This document shows positions 1 through 6,798 of a DNA stretch of 7,889 nt, one piece after another (the first letter of the stretch is position 1; each line of letters begins with the position of its first letter). The position numbers were made by a program, and so were the translations under genes. Below the pieces are notes generated by a model. It saw nothing but the letters and a program-made list of their open reading frames with translations. It was not told where the DNA came from and did no database searches. Where the stretch lies: positions 1-7,889 of the forward strand of contig WJLA01000093.1 in assembly GCA_014728765.1 (NCBI GenBank), given 5' to 3'. Origin of the DNA: Candidatus Peregrinibacteria bacterium. Lineage in GTDB: Bacteria; Patescibacteriota; Gracilibacteria; UBA1369.

Positions 1-1
1 G

Positions 2-214
2 ATCTTTGTTGATGCCACCAAAGCGGAATATGATTCTTTTTTTGAGTTTGCGAGAGAAAAATTGAAAGTTGGCGGAGTTTTAATCGCGGATAATATCAAT
101 AGTCACAAGGAGGTATTACAAGATTTTGTTAAGAATGTTAAACTTGATTCCAATTTTAAGGCGGAAGTGCTTGATTTGGGTTCGGGATTGCTAGTTGCTT
201 TTAGAGAGTTTTAA
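2..214 (+). CDS. C-terminal fragment of a SAM-dependent O-methyltransferase (family 3 / caffeoyl-CoA OMT-like), 5' truncated by window edge
   Basis: The frame is open from base 2 to a TAA at 212-214 and gives the last 70 residues of a protein that begins outside the window. It reads like the C-terminal third of class I O-methyltransferases. It opens with a hydrophobic strand and Asp (IFVDATKAEYDSFF), which corresponds to the family's D-x-x-K-x-x-Y motif. A helix follows, then L-K-V-G-G-V-L-I-A-D-N, matching the family's GG-x-x-x-x-DN strand and turn near the active site. It ends with the usual closing beta hairpin (DLGSGLLVAF). The expected role is transfer of a methyl group from S-adenosylmethionine to a hydroxyl acceptor in the cytoplasm. 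The acceptor cannot be inferred. The gene is convergent with the surface-protein operon and its last 14 bases overlap that operon's last gene, so a functional link is unlikely. Family assignment is good; the exact subfamily is open. Confidence 0.
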   Translation: MFVDATKAEYDSFFEFAREKLKVGGVLIADNINSHKEVLQDFVKNVKLDSNFKAEVLDLGSGLLVAFREF

Positions 215-2429
215 TTGAAATTTCTGCTTTATAGAGGCCCGGAGGGGTGCCGGGGGGAACTTCAATGTTGACGCGAGGTGACATTGTGAATATTGCTTCA
301 GTGTCGGCTTGTGGTTCAATGCTAACCAATAATGACTCATCATATGCACCGGATAAATTTCTTGCTTCTCCTTTATTAATTTGTAAACCATTTCCATTGT
401 TGGAAATCATGTTTATTTCTCCCGGGATTATTTTGATAGAAGAGGCCGGGATAGTGTGTCTGCCATTGACAGAGATCAGATTAGTGACTGTTACATAGGT
501 GTTCCAAGGAGTTGATTTATTTTGAACAAAAATTAATTCACCCAAAGATTGCGATGAACTTTGTGTGTTTTCGAAAGAGAATCTTTGCGGTGAAAACTGT
601 ATTTTTTGGTTTGGAATAAAAACAAAATTTAATTCAGGTGTTGCAGTGATTTCAGAAATTGTCAAAGGTGTTTGTTTAAGAGCTTCAAGTAAAGCCGGGT
701 CAGCATTAACTTGAGTGAGAGAATTCTCGGTTTTGACTTGTTCGACATAATCTGAATCAAGAATATAATTTGATAAAATTTCCGGACTTGAAGGTATTTC
801 ATCAAATATTTCATTCAAAGCGTTGAGGTCTTCAGTTAAATCAGGTGTTGCTTTTAAAATTTCTTCATTGATTTCCGCAGTTGCCAGTTGATCAATGTCT
901 AGTTGAAAATTCAATTCCTCAGTTGAGTTTTGTTCTTTGATCAGTTTTTCCTTTTCAAAAGGTGGTTCTTCCCAAGCTTCATTTCTTGCATTCGTTTTAA
1001 CTGAGATTTCGAAACCATATGGACCAAATTGAAGTTTTTTTGATGATTTAAGAATATCTTCGAGGCTGACGGTGATTTTGTTGTTTTTGTCTTTTTCTTC
1101 TATTGTAATGGTTGGATATTTGTCCGCATATTCCGGTTTTAGGTTTACTTCAATTCCGTCAATGTCATTTGAAGCTTCAATGTCCAAAGTGGCTGTATTA
1201 TTGGAGAAAGTTATGCGATCGTTCCTTTCCATATCAAGTTTTTTATTTAATTCAGCTTCAGCATTATCAAATTTGATTGTTCCTTTGAATTCACGATATA
1301 AGTTTTTTGAGCCACTTTGATTGTTGATGTTTCCATATTTGATGGTTACATCATACCAATTATTTTCAGGACTTATTTCTTGCAACAAATTGGTTTTTAA
1401 TGAGTCAGTGTGCATTGATTTTAAGCTTAAAACAGTGATTACACTGAGTGAAAAAAGCAATGCGAATCCTATCGATTTTCTAAATTTGTCATTTTTCAAA
1501 TAATTTTTTATGGAAGATTTTTTGATATTTTTAGCATATGTCTTAATGGTCTTTCTTTTAAATAGATATAGATAAGTTGAAATACCAATTATTATCATAA
1601 TAAATAAAAGAGCGATTTCGGTTGGTAAGTAAAATTTGGTATCTAAAACCGATGTTTTAACAGTATCGTTGAAGTCTTGAATTAATTTGCTTTGATATAA
1701 ACCCAGAGTTGGTTTTTGAACAGCTAAATTCAAGTCATGTTTTTCTCCCGGTTTTACGAATAATTGATCGTCTTGAGAACTAAATGTATTACCGAAAATA
1801 TCAACTATTTGCAATTTTGCTCTACCTTTTATATCTGTGTTTCCTTGATTTAAAAAAGCTGAATTAAAAGTTACAAATTTTTCGCTTGTGTCAGTGGTCA
1901 AATTTTCAAATTGGAAATTGGTAACGGGATTTCCCTCAACATTTGCATATACTCTAATTCCTTTTTCAATATTTATGGTTTTTTCATTACTGCTTTTGAT
2001 TTCTTTAACCATAATTGCTCCGGTATGCATGCCAACACCGGCATTTTCAGGAGCATTAATGTTTACGCTCAAAATTTTTGATTCTCCCGAATCCAATTCC
2101 AACTGTTGTGTGGGAATTGTTATCCATCCCTTAATATCTTTCGAGAGCTCTCTTTGATCATTAGCTATAAAACTGTTTTTTTCAAATTTTGCGTCAGTGA
2201 CGTAAATTGATAGTTTTTTATCTTGAGAAGAAAAATTGGATATTTGTAAGTTTTTTTGTAATGATTCTCCAGGTTTAATATTGATGTCGATTTTTTCTTC
2301 ACCGTTTTCGAGTCTTATATCCAGTGTACCAAGGTTGATCAATTCAGTTTGAGCTGAAGTTATCAAAGGTGTTACCAGTAAGATACCGGTTATGAGTAAT
2401 TGCCAAATTGTGTTTTTTATTTTGTTCAT
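201..2429 (-). CDS. Membrane protein fusing a DUF916/WxLIP-like domain and a WxL-like C-terminal domain through two TM helices
   Basis: This 742-residue protein is the last gene of the operon; its ATG lies 1 base after the stop of the 210 aa gene and has no clear Shine-Dalgarno. Seen in order: signal peptide about 1-27 (NKIK n-region, cleavage near ITSA-Q); a WxLIP-like beta-sandwich about 28-165 with the 46-residue block at 98-143 (W102) and KGIRVY at 156-161; a second Ig-like domain about 170-265 (NQGNTDIKG, DIFGN); TM1 about 268-290; a strongly basic loop 291-318; TM2 about 319-337; a beta-rich segment 355-480 I do not recognise; an acidic, Pro/Leu-rich linker about 486-600; and a WxL-like domain about 604-742 with PW at 641-642 and a C-terminal block 714-742 that aligns without gaps to the ends of the 1054 and 210 aa proteins. 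The positive-inside rule puts both large parts outside the cell. It has no cysteine. It probably acts as an anchor or organiser of the surface complex. Architecture is well supported; function is inferred. Confidence 0.85.
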   Translation of the reverse strand: MNKIKNTIWQLLITGILLVTPLITSAQTELINLGTLDIRLENGEEKIDINIKPGESLQKNLQISNFSSQDKKLSIYVTDAKFEKNSFIANDQRELSKDIKGWITIPTQQLELDSGESKILSVNINAPENAGVGMHTGAIMVKEIKSSNEKTINIEKGIRVYANVEGNPVTNFQFENLTTDTSEKFVTFNSAFLNQGNTDIKGRAKLQIVDIFGNTFSSQDDQLFVKPGEKHDLNLAVQKPTLGLYQSKLIQDFNDTVKTSVLDTKFYLPTEIALLFIMIIIGISTYLYLFKRKTIKTYAKNIKKSSIKNYLKNDKFRKSIGFALLFSLSVITVLSLKSMHTDSLKTNLLQEISPENNWYDVTIKYGNINNQSGSKNLYREFKGTIKFDNAEAELNKKLDMERNDRITFSNNTATLDIEASNDIDGIEVNLKPEYADKYPTITIEEKDKNNKITVSLEDILKSSKKLQFGPYGFEISVKTNARNEAWEEPPFEKEKLIKEQNSTEELNFQLDIDQLATAEINEEILKATPDLTEDLNALNEIFDEIPSSPEILSNYILDSDYVEQVKTENSLTQVNADPALLEALKQTPLTISEITATPELNFVFIPNQKIQFSPQRFSFENTQSSSQSLGELIFVQNKSTPWNTYVTVTNLISVNGRHTIPASSIKIIPGEINMISNNGNGLQINKGEARNLSGAYDESLLVSIEPQADTEAIFTMSPRVNIEVPPGTPPGLYKAEISIKTL

Positions 2430-2430
2430 T

Positions 2431-3063
2431 TTAAGCGATTGTAAAGCTTAAAGTAGATATATAGTCGCCGGGTTTTTGTCCGGCCGGGATTGTTATTTCA
2501 AGTTGAGGGAAAATCTTCCAATGTCCAGGAGCCTGGCCTGTTCCGTTTCCCAATGTTCTAACTGTGGAAAGATCTTGTAAAGTGTTGGTGCTACCGTCTA
2601 AAGAAAAGTCATTGGGTTGACCGTAAATTGTTTCAATATCTTCTGATGAGGGTAAGCTATCGGAATTGCTTATTTTAAAGTTTGAAAGTGGGATGCAATC
2701 TTCAGGATTGGTGACACAGTCACTGCCGTTTTTAGTTAATTGAGTTGCTGAGACTGTGACAGAAAACTCATTTCCACCATTTTCATCGATCACTACCAAC
2801 CCTCCCTCTTGTATTGTGCTGTCAGTCGCTTCGATTTCAATATCTCTAAAATTGATCGTTGAAATTTGTTCTGAAAAGGTTGCGGTTAAGTTTCCGAAAT
2901 TTATTTCTTCAGGACCACGTAGTTTATAGCCTCCTCCCAGAATTTCAATTTCAATGGTATAAGCGAAAAGAGGAGTGATATTAAGCGCCAACAGCATGAT
3001 GCTGAGTGGTAGTATGACCAGTTTTTTAATTTTATTGCTCATATTTGTTTTTTTTGATTCCAT
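2431..3063 (-). CDS. Small secreted WxL-like (FxL-variant) domain protein
   Basis: The longest reading gives 210 residues, but Met8 (ATG at 3042-3040) is the likelier start. From there the protein begins with a standard signal peptide (SNKIKK, then a hydrophobic core, cleavage near LFA-YT), and the overlap with the upstream gene falls from 32 to 11 bases. Neither start has a convincing Shine-Dalgarno. The mature protein, about 176 residues, is essentially one WxL-like domain. It contains NFGN at 55-58, FSVTV at 100-104 where WxL domains have W-x-L-T-V, a C116-x6-C123 loop (CVTNPEDC), an RTLGNGTG loop at 169-176, and the closing block 182-210 ending LSFTIA, where WxL domains end L-x-W-x-L. It has no membrane anchor or sorting signal. 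By family analogy it would attach non-covalently to peptidoglycan or to a WxLIP-like partner, most obviously the 201 aa protein encoded just upstream. The closest relative in the window is the tail of the 1054 aa protein. Family assignment is by motif, without a search. Confidence 0.85.
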   Translation of the reverse strand: MESKKTNMSNKIKKLVILPLSIMLLALNITPLFAYTIEIEILGGGYKLRGPEEINFGNLTATFSEQISTINFRDIEIEATDSTIQEGGLVVIDENGGNEFSVTVSATQLTKNGSDCVTNPEDCIPLSNFKISNSDSLPSSEDIETIYGQPNDFSLDGSTNTLQDLSTVRTLGNGTGQAPGHWKIFPQLEITIPAGQKPGDYISTLSFTIA

Positions 3064-3637
3064 ATGCTATTCCAGCCAAAGCTATTAAGATAAGTGATAT
3101 TTGTAATGGAGTTACTGTGAGATTTGTTATATTTGTTTGAAGTTCTGAATTCTTTGTAACATTTAAGTATACCCTATTTCCGATGCGAGTGGCTATATTC
3201 ATTTTAGAATTTTGTGCTTTATCTGTGTGAGTGATTAGTATAACTCCTTGATATTCCTTTTCTCTAGCTGTTTTTGGAATTTTGATGTCCATTTCTATTT
3301 GTTTTTTTTCAAATGGTTTTAGTTGAATTTCGTAAGTTTCAAAGTTGATCCAGTTACCAATACTCTTGAATTCTTCATGTTCTATTATTTTAAAATTTTC
3401 TTTTGTACCTGTGCTTTCTTTGAATTCCAGAGTTAGTGAAATTGTTCTTTCCGTTAAATTTCTTACTGTGATTTTTTCTTGATAGTTTTTGCCGAGGTTA
3501 ACGTTTTTGACTATCCATTGTTTGTTGCCTTGATAAGGTTTAGATGGATATGTGGTGAATACCTGTGCGCTGACAATTGCCGTTTGTGTCATCAAAAGAA
3601 AAGAAATCAAGATGTATAAGAAGTTTTTTTTGATCAT
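3032..3637 (-). CDS. Short DUF916/WxLIP-like protein with signal peptide and C-terminal membrane anchor
   Basis: This 201-residue protein has a signal peptide at 1-24 (IKK n-region, hydrophobic core, cleavage VSA-Q). One beta-sandwich domain follows at about 25-165, then a single TM helix at about 178-194 and a short basic tail (KKNKYEQ). The domain carries the operon's shared 46-residue block at 92-137 (W96, IPKTA, Y129-x-G131) and then RIGNRVYLNV at 151-160. Compared with a usual WxLIP protein (DUF916 plus DUF3324) the second Ig-like domain is missing and only a short Thr/Asn-rich stem leads to the membrane. It has no cysteine. Its ATG overlaps the TGA of the 1054 aa gene as ATGA, and it is followed by a WxL-like gene, so it sits between two candidate ligands. 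I infer a minimal membrane-bound receptor or anchor for WxL-like proteins. The first codons contain a run of eight A on the coding strand. Family assignment rests on the shared block and topology. Confidence 0.85.
   Translation of the reverse strand: MIKKNFLYILISFLLMTQTAIVSAQVFTTYPSKPYQGNKQWIVKNVNLGKNYQEKITVRNLTERTISLTLEFKESTGTKENFKIIEHEEFKSIGNWINFETYEIQLKPFEKKQIEMDIKIPKTAREKEYQGVILITHTDKAQNSKMNIATRIGNRVYLNVTKNSELQTNITNLTVTPLQISLILIALAGIAYGIKKNKYEQ
3634..3637 (-). promoter_or_regulatory. ATGA stop-start overlap coupling the 1054 aa and 201 aa genes
   Basis: The plus-strand TCAT reads ATGA on the coding strand: the TGA ends the 1054 aa protein and the ATG starts the 201 aa protein. The bases just upstream (GGAACCTTAACC...TCTGGC) do not contain a good Shine-Dalgarno. 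Translation of the second gene therefore probably depends on ribosomes finishing the first. The TGA is accepted as a true stop because it falls right after the FTLA end, which aligns with the FTIA end of the 210 aa protein (closed there by TAA). Confidence 0.7.
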
Positions 3638-6600
3638 GCCAGAGTGAAGGTTAAGGTTCCCGTATATTCTCCAGAAACTGCGTCAGAAGGCACAGTGATT
3701 TGAAATTCCGGATAAATTTCCCAACTTCCGGTGTTGTCATTGTTTTTATCTCCTAAAGTTCTTGGGCTTGTTAAATTTACAAAACTGTCTGTGCTTGAAT
3801 TGACAGAAAAATCTGTAGCGTTTGTGTATGGGTTTAAGCTGTTTACTGCAGGATTCACGCTGTCATTGTTTTTTATATAAAAATTGTTTTCGGCAATGTC
3901 GGGAGCGCCCGTATCCGTGTTATTGGATAGAGGAGTCATGCTAACGGTCAAGCTGAAAGTTGAACCATCCAAATCTACAATTTGTATGGATTCAGCTGTG
4001 CTTGAAGTAATGCCGGCTTGAAGATTTCCAAAATCAATGTTATTTGGTACCGTTAAAAATTTTCCACCCGATAAAATTTCTTGTCTGGCTTGAGTTAATG
4101 GAAAATCATTGATAGCTACCGCAAAAGGGTCATTTAATAGTTGATAATATGATTTGTTGCTGACACCATTCCAGTTGAGATAGGTGATTGCGGCAAGTCC
4201 GTTGGAAGGTTCTTCGATGTTAGAAAGATAATCAATATCTGAAGAAAAATAAATATTATCAGCAACCGTGTTGCCGTATTTGTTGACAACGAAAATCGGC
4301 CCAAAATTTTCAAATGTATTGGTATTGGTGTTGAATCTTGCAAATTGGCCTTCGATTTGTCCAGCATTTTCAGTGGAACCGGGTGATGATATGTTTAATG
4401 AGTTTTCCCATGTCAATAAAACACCCAAATAATCGCTAGCATTAATTTGATCAAGTGAAATTGCATTATTGATAAAGTATTCTTCAGAATGGCCATATTG
4501 TTGAGTTCTGAATTCATGGTCTGTTGAAATTTGATTAGGTGTTGTTGTTGATCCCATTAGATATACATTGGTGTATATTCTTCTGTCTCCGCTAACTTCA
4601 GCACTATAAGAAACCATATAGTAAACGCTTCCGTTAATTTCAGCAGCATCAATGTTTAAATCTCTTTTGACAGAACTGGAAGATGAAATTGCTTCAGAAG
4701 ATCTGGCTATCAATGATGTACCATTATGGTGTACTTCTCTTAATATTGGTAAATCAATATCATCTCGGTAGAGTACAACGAATTGAAATGAATTATCATT
4801 AGTGGAATTGGCTTCAGGGTTTAGTTCAACTTTAGGATTACTTGCGCTGGTTGTTGTGTTAGTTGTGATAAAATCTTCAGTAATATTTCCATTATGTGAG
4901 GCAATATATTTAACATCACTACTGTCACCGTCAATTTCATGATCCCAAACAATTACGAATTCTTCAAATTTTCCGGCAGATACGGAAGGTGTTTCTTCTA
5001 AAACGGTTGTGCCGTTTGTGGCTGTGTGAGCTAGTGTTTGAGCAGTGGCAGGTGTTCCGTCAGCATTGTAAATTCTGTAATAGATTCCCTGATTGTCTTC
5101 AGATCCTTCACCGTCCCAAGTAACAATGAATTTTCCGTAGTGAGGTGAGGTTTGGTCATCTGTGAAAAATGCAATGTCAGGATTATTTTGATTACCTGTT
5201 TTGAAGGTGTTTACACTGACATTGTTTTGTATAGGATTGCCATATTTGTCAAAGAGAAACAGTTTAATATCAAAAGTGGAGTCATAAGCGTTATTAAACG
5301 TGTTGGTTGATGAAACTACAGCGAAGTTACCATTAGGTCCTACCGCAGTGCTGCTTTTCTGAGTTGGTTGAGGTGCAAATAATTCTTTTTGATGAATTCT
5401 TCTGAACAGTTCACTTTCATATGTTTGGGAGAGTAGATTGAATTCATCTTTAGTGTATACCACTGCCAAATCACCGTCCATATTCATTCCTATGGCAGGA
5501 GGCCTGTTGTTGTCAACACCTTGATAGTCAATGTCTTCAGCTATTGTGAATTCGCTTCCGTTTCTGGACATATTGCCTTGGAAAAACTGACTTTTGACAG
5601 TTGGATTGTCCGGATCTATTTCGTCAATCCAAGTGATATTGAAGTAATCATTGGCGGTTGATTCCACTTCCGGAACTCTTAAAGTATCACTTAAATTTGT
5701 AAAAGCGGCGATTTGAGGATGTGATTGATATCCGTTTGTTGTAGTGTTTACTCTGATCATTATATTTTCCGTATCATTAACTCCATTGCCCGATTCGCAG
5801 CTTGTGTCTGTACAGCTGATTTTTTTCGCGTAAATTCCAGTGGTGTCAGAGCTTGATCCACCTTGCCAGGTGATGATGAAATTGCTGTCCACATTTGGAG
5901 AAGGTTGCGTTCCGTTTCTATAGAATCCGGCGACTTTTGGATAGCTTGTATAATTTGATGTTGATTCTGAAATCAAAGATTCGGGTTCGGCTGTTATGGT
6001 GGTATGGTCTACTGCTCTGTAATATACGTTTCTAGTGGAAGCTCCGGTGTTTGTGTAAGTGACAAGAGCTTTTTCATGATTAAAATTCACATCGGATTGT
6101 CCGAATTTTGATGATTCAAGATCAGGACTGATTGTTAAATTGTTGGACTCAAATACCGGATTTATAGTGCTACCAAAATCTTTAGTGAATATATCTGAAT
6201 AAACAACGGATTTGGTATCTTCCACATTTGTTGTTGTGTGTGTGAGAATAATATTTGATGAATTTGACGGCGAATTTTTTTTGATAGTTATTGCGATTTC
6301 TGAAGATCTTTCTTCATCATAATAATAAGACCCCTTATTGGATAATTGGTTGTCAAAAAATCTTAATACTATTCTGTCGTTTCCAAATGAAGGTGTCGCT
6401 TTTGTGGCAACCACAACATTACCTTCATTGCTTACTGCAATATCAAGTTCATTATCATCGGTGTTGGCGGATTCAACAAGTATTTTGTCTTCAACTGATT
6501 CACCATATGCATTGGTTTTTTCAAGATATACTGATGCTTGGCCGGCATTTCTTTCAAGCCATGCTGTATATTGATTGCCGTAAGCATCCATGTCTACTGC

Positions 6601-6798
6601 CATTTTGGCAATTCTGTTTCCGGATTCAACTCCATCTATATTAAACTCTTTTTTTCTGATGACACCACTGTCTATGTTTTGAGCTTCAGTATGAGTGAAA
6701 TTAAAATATTGAAAATTACTTTGAAATATACTTAAAGTAGTTGCCGTTAAGAGAGCAATAGAGAAAAATTTAACTGATTTTTTGAGTTTATGATTCAT
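3634..6798 (-). CDS. Large secreted surface protein: about 14 beta-propeller-type repeats plus a C-terminal WxL-like (FxL-variant) domain
   Basis: This 1054-residue protein has a signal peptide over about the first 40 residues (HKLKK, hydrophobic core 11-25, cleavage perhaps near TEA-Q). Residues about 64-890 hold roughly 14 degenerate repeats of 50-75 residues. Each has a P-x-[hydrophobic]-A-type strand, a G/N turn, a strand such as FIVTWDG or FIITWQG, and a third strand such as GIYYRIYNADG. This pattern is typical of propeller blades. Residues about 907-1054 form a WxL-like domain: IDFGN at 921-925, FSLTV at 948-952, RTLG at 1013-1016 and the closing block 1026-1054 ending LTFTLA. The only cysteines are C329 and C334 (CTDTSC), probably one disulfide. 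There is no sortase signal or TM after the signal peptide. The likely role is a displayed adhesin, ligand-binding or scaffolding protein held at the wall by its C-terminal domain; the ligand is unknown. The start overlaps the upstream gene by 11 bases, and its TGA stop overlaps the next ATG by 4. Confidence 0.88.
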   Translation of the reverse strand: MNHKLKKSVKFFSIALLTATTLSIFQSNFQYFNFTHTEAQNIDSGVIRKKEFNIDGVESGNRIAKMAVDMDAYGNQYTAWLERNAGQASVYLEKTNAYGESVEDKILVESANTDDNELDIAVSNEGNVVVATKATPSFGNDRIVLRFFDNQLSNKGSYYYDEERSSEIAITIKKNSPSNSSNIILTHTTTNVEDTKSVVYSDIFTKDFGSTINPVFESNNLTISPDLESSKFGQSDVNFNHEKALVTYTNTGASTRNVYYRAVDHTTITAEPESLISESTSNYTSYPKVAGFYRNGTQPSPNVDSNFIITWQGGSSSDTTGIYAKKISCTDTSCESGNGVNDTENIMIRVNTTTNGYQSHPQIAAFTNLSDTLRVPEVESTANDYFNITWIDEIDPDNPTVKSQFFQGNMSRNGSEFTIAEDIDYQGVDNNRPPAIGMNMDGDLAVVYTKDEFNLLSQTYESELFRRIHQKELFAPQPTQKSSTAVGPNGNFAVVSSTNTFNNAYDSTFDIKLFLFDKYGNPIQNNVSVNTFKTGNQNNPDIAFFTDDQTSPHYGKFIVTWDGEGSEDNQGIYYRIYNADGTPATAQTLAHTATNGTTVLEETPSVSAGKFEEFVIVWDHEIDGDSSDVKYIASHNGNITEDFITTNTTTSASNPKVELNPEANSTNDNSFQFVVLYRDDIDLPILREVHHNGTSLIARSSEAISSSSSVKRDLNIDAAEINGSVYYMVSYSAEVSGDRRIYTNVYLMGSTTTPNQISTDHEFRTQQYGHSEEYFINNAISLDQINASDYLGVLLTWENSLNISSPGSTENAGQIEGQFARFNTNTNTFENFGPIFVVNKYGNTVADNIYFSSDIDYLSNIEEPSNGLAAITYLNWNGVSNKSYYQLLNDPFAVAINDFPLTQARQEILSGGKFLTVPNNIDFGNLQAGITSSTAESIQIVDLDGSTFSLTVSMTPLSNNTDTGAPDIAENNFYIKNNDSVNPAVNSLNPYTNATDFSVNSSTDSFVNLTSPRTLGDKNNDNTGSWEIYPEFQITVPSDAVSGEYTGTLTFTLA
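4130..6610 (-). repeat. About 14 degenerate propeller-type protein repeats within the 1054 aa gene
   Basis: By eye, repeat starts fall near residues 64, 116, 165, 233, 285, 356, 431, 481, 538, 602, 653, 712, 776 and 846 of the 1054 aa protein. The clearest units are at 285-325 (YPKVAGF, FIITWQG, GIYAKK), 358-405 (HPQIAAF, FNITWID), 539-581 (NPDIAFF, FIVTWDG, GIYYRIYNADG) and 602-638 (TPSVSAG, FVIVWDH). Identity between units is low and lies in the strand pattern, so this is an old protein repeat and not a recent DNA duplication. The count is approximate; the outer units are the weakest. Confidence 0.6.

Noticed and set aside
238..254. GC inverted repeat CCCGG-(7)-CCGGG near the convergent gene ends, a possible terminator stem
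   Set aside because: The stem is only 5 bp, has no T-run after it on either strand, and is explained by Pro/Gly codons (VPPGTPPG) conserved at the end of the WxL-like domain.
247..498. Plus-strand open frame inside the 742 aa gene (and similar ones at 1072-1503, 1888-2157 and 6291-6735)
   Set aside because: They lie antisense to well-supported genes, have no family resemblance, and give Ser/Leu/Phe-rich translations typical of antisense frames.
3048..3055. Run of eight A on the coding strand, containing A-AAA-AAC in the frame of the 201 aa gene, as a programmed frameshift site
   Set aside because: A -1 slip would hit a stop two codons later, and the next gene lies in the +1 frame. That gene has its own signal peptide, so a fusion makes no sense.
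4134..4367. Minus-strand 77-codon frame inside the 1054 aa gene
   Set aside because: It is out of frame within a clearly coding repeat region, with no start signal or recognisable product.
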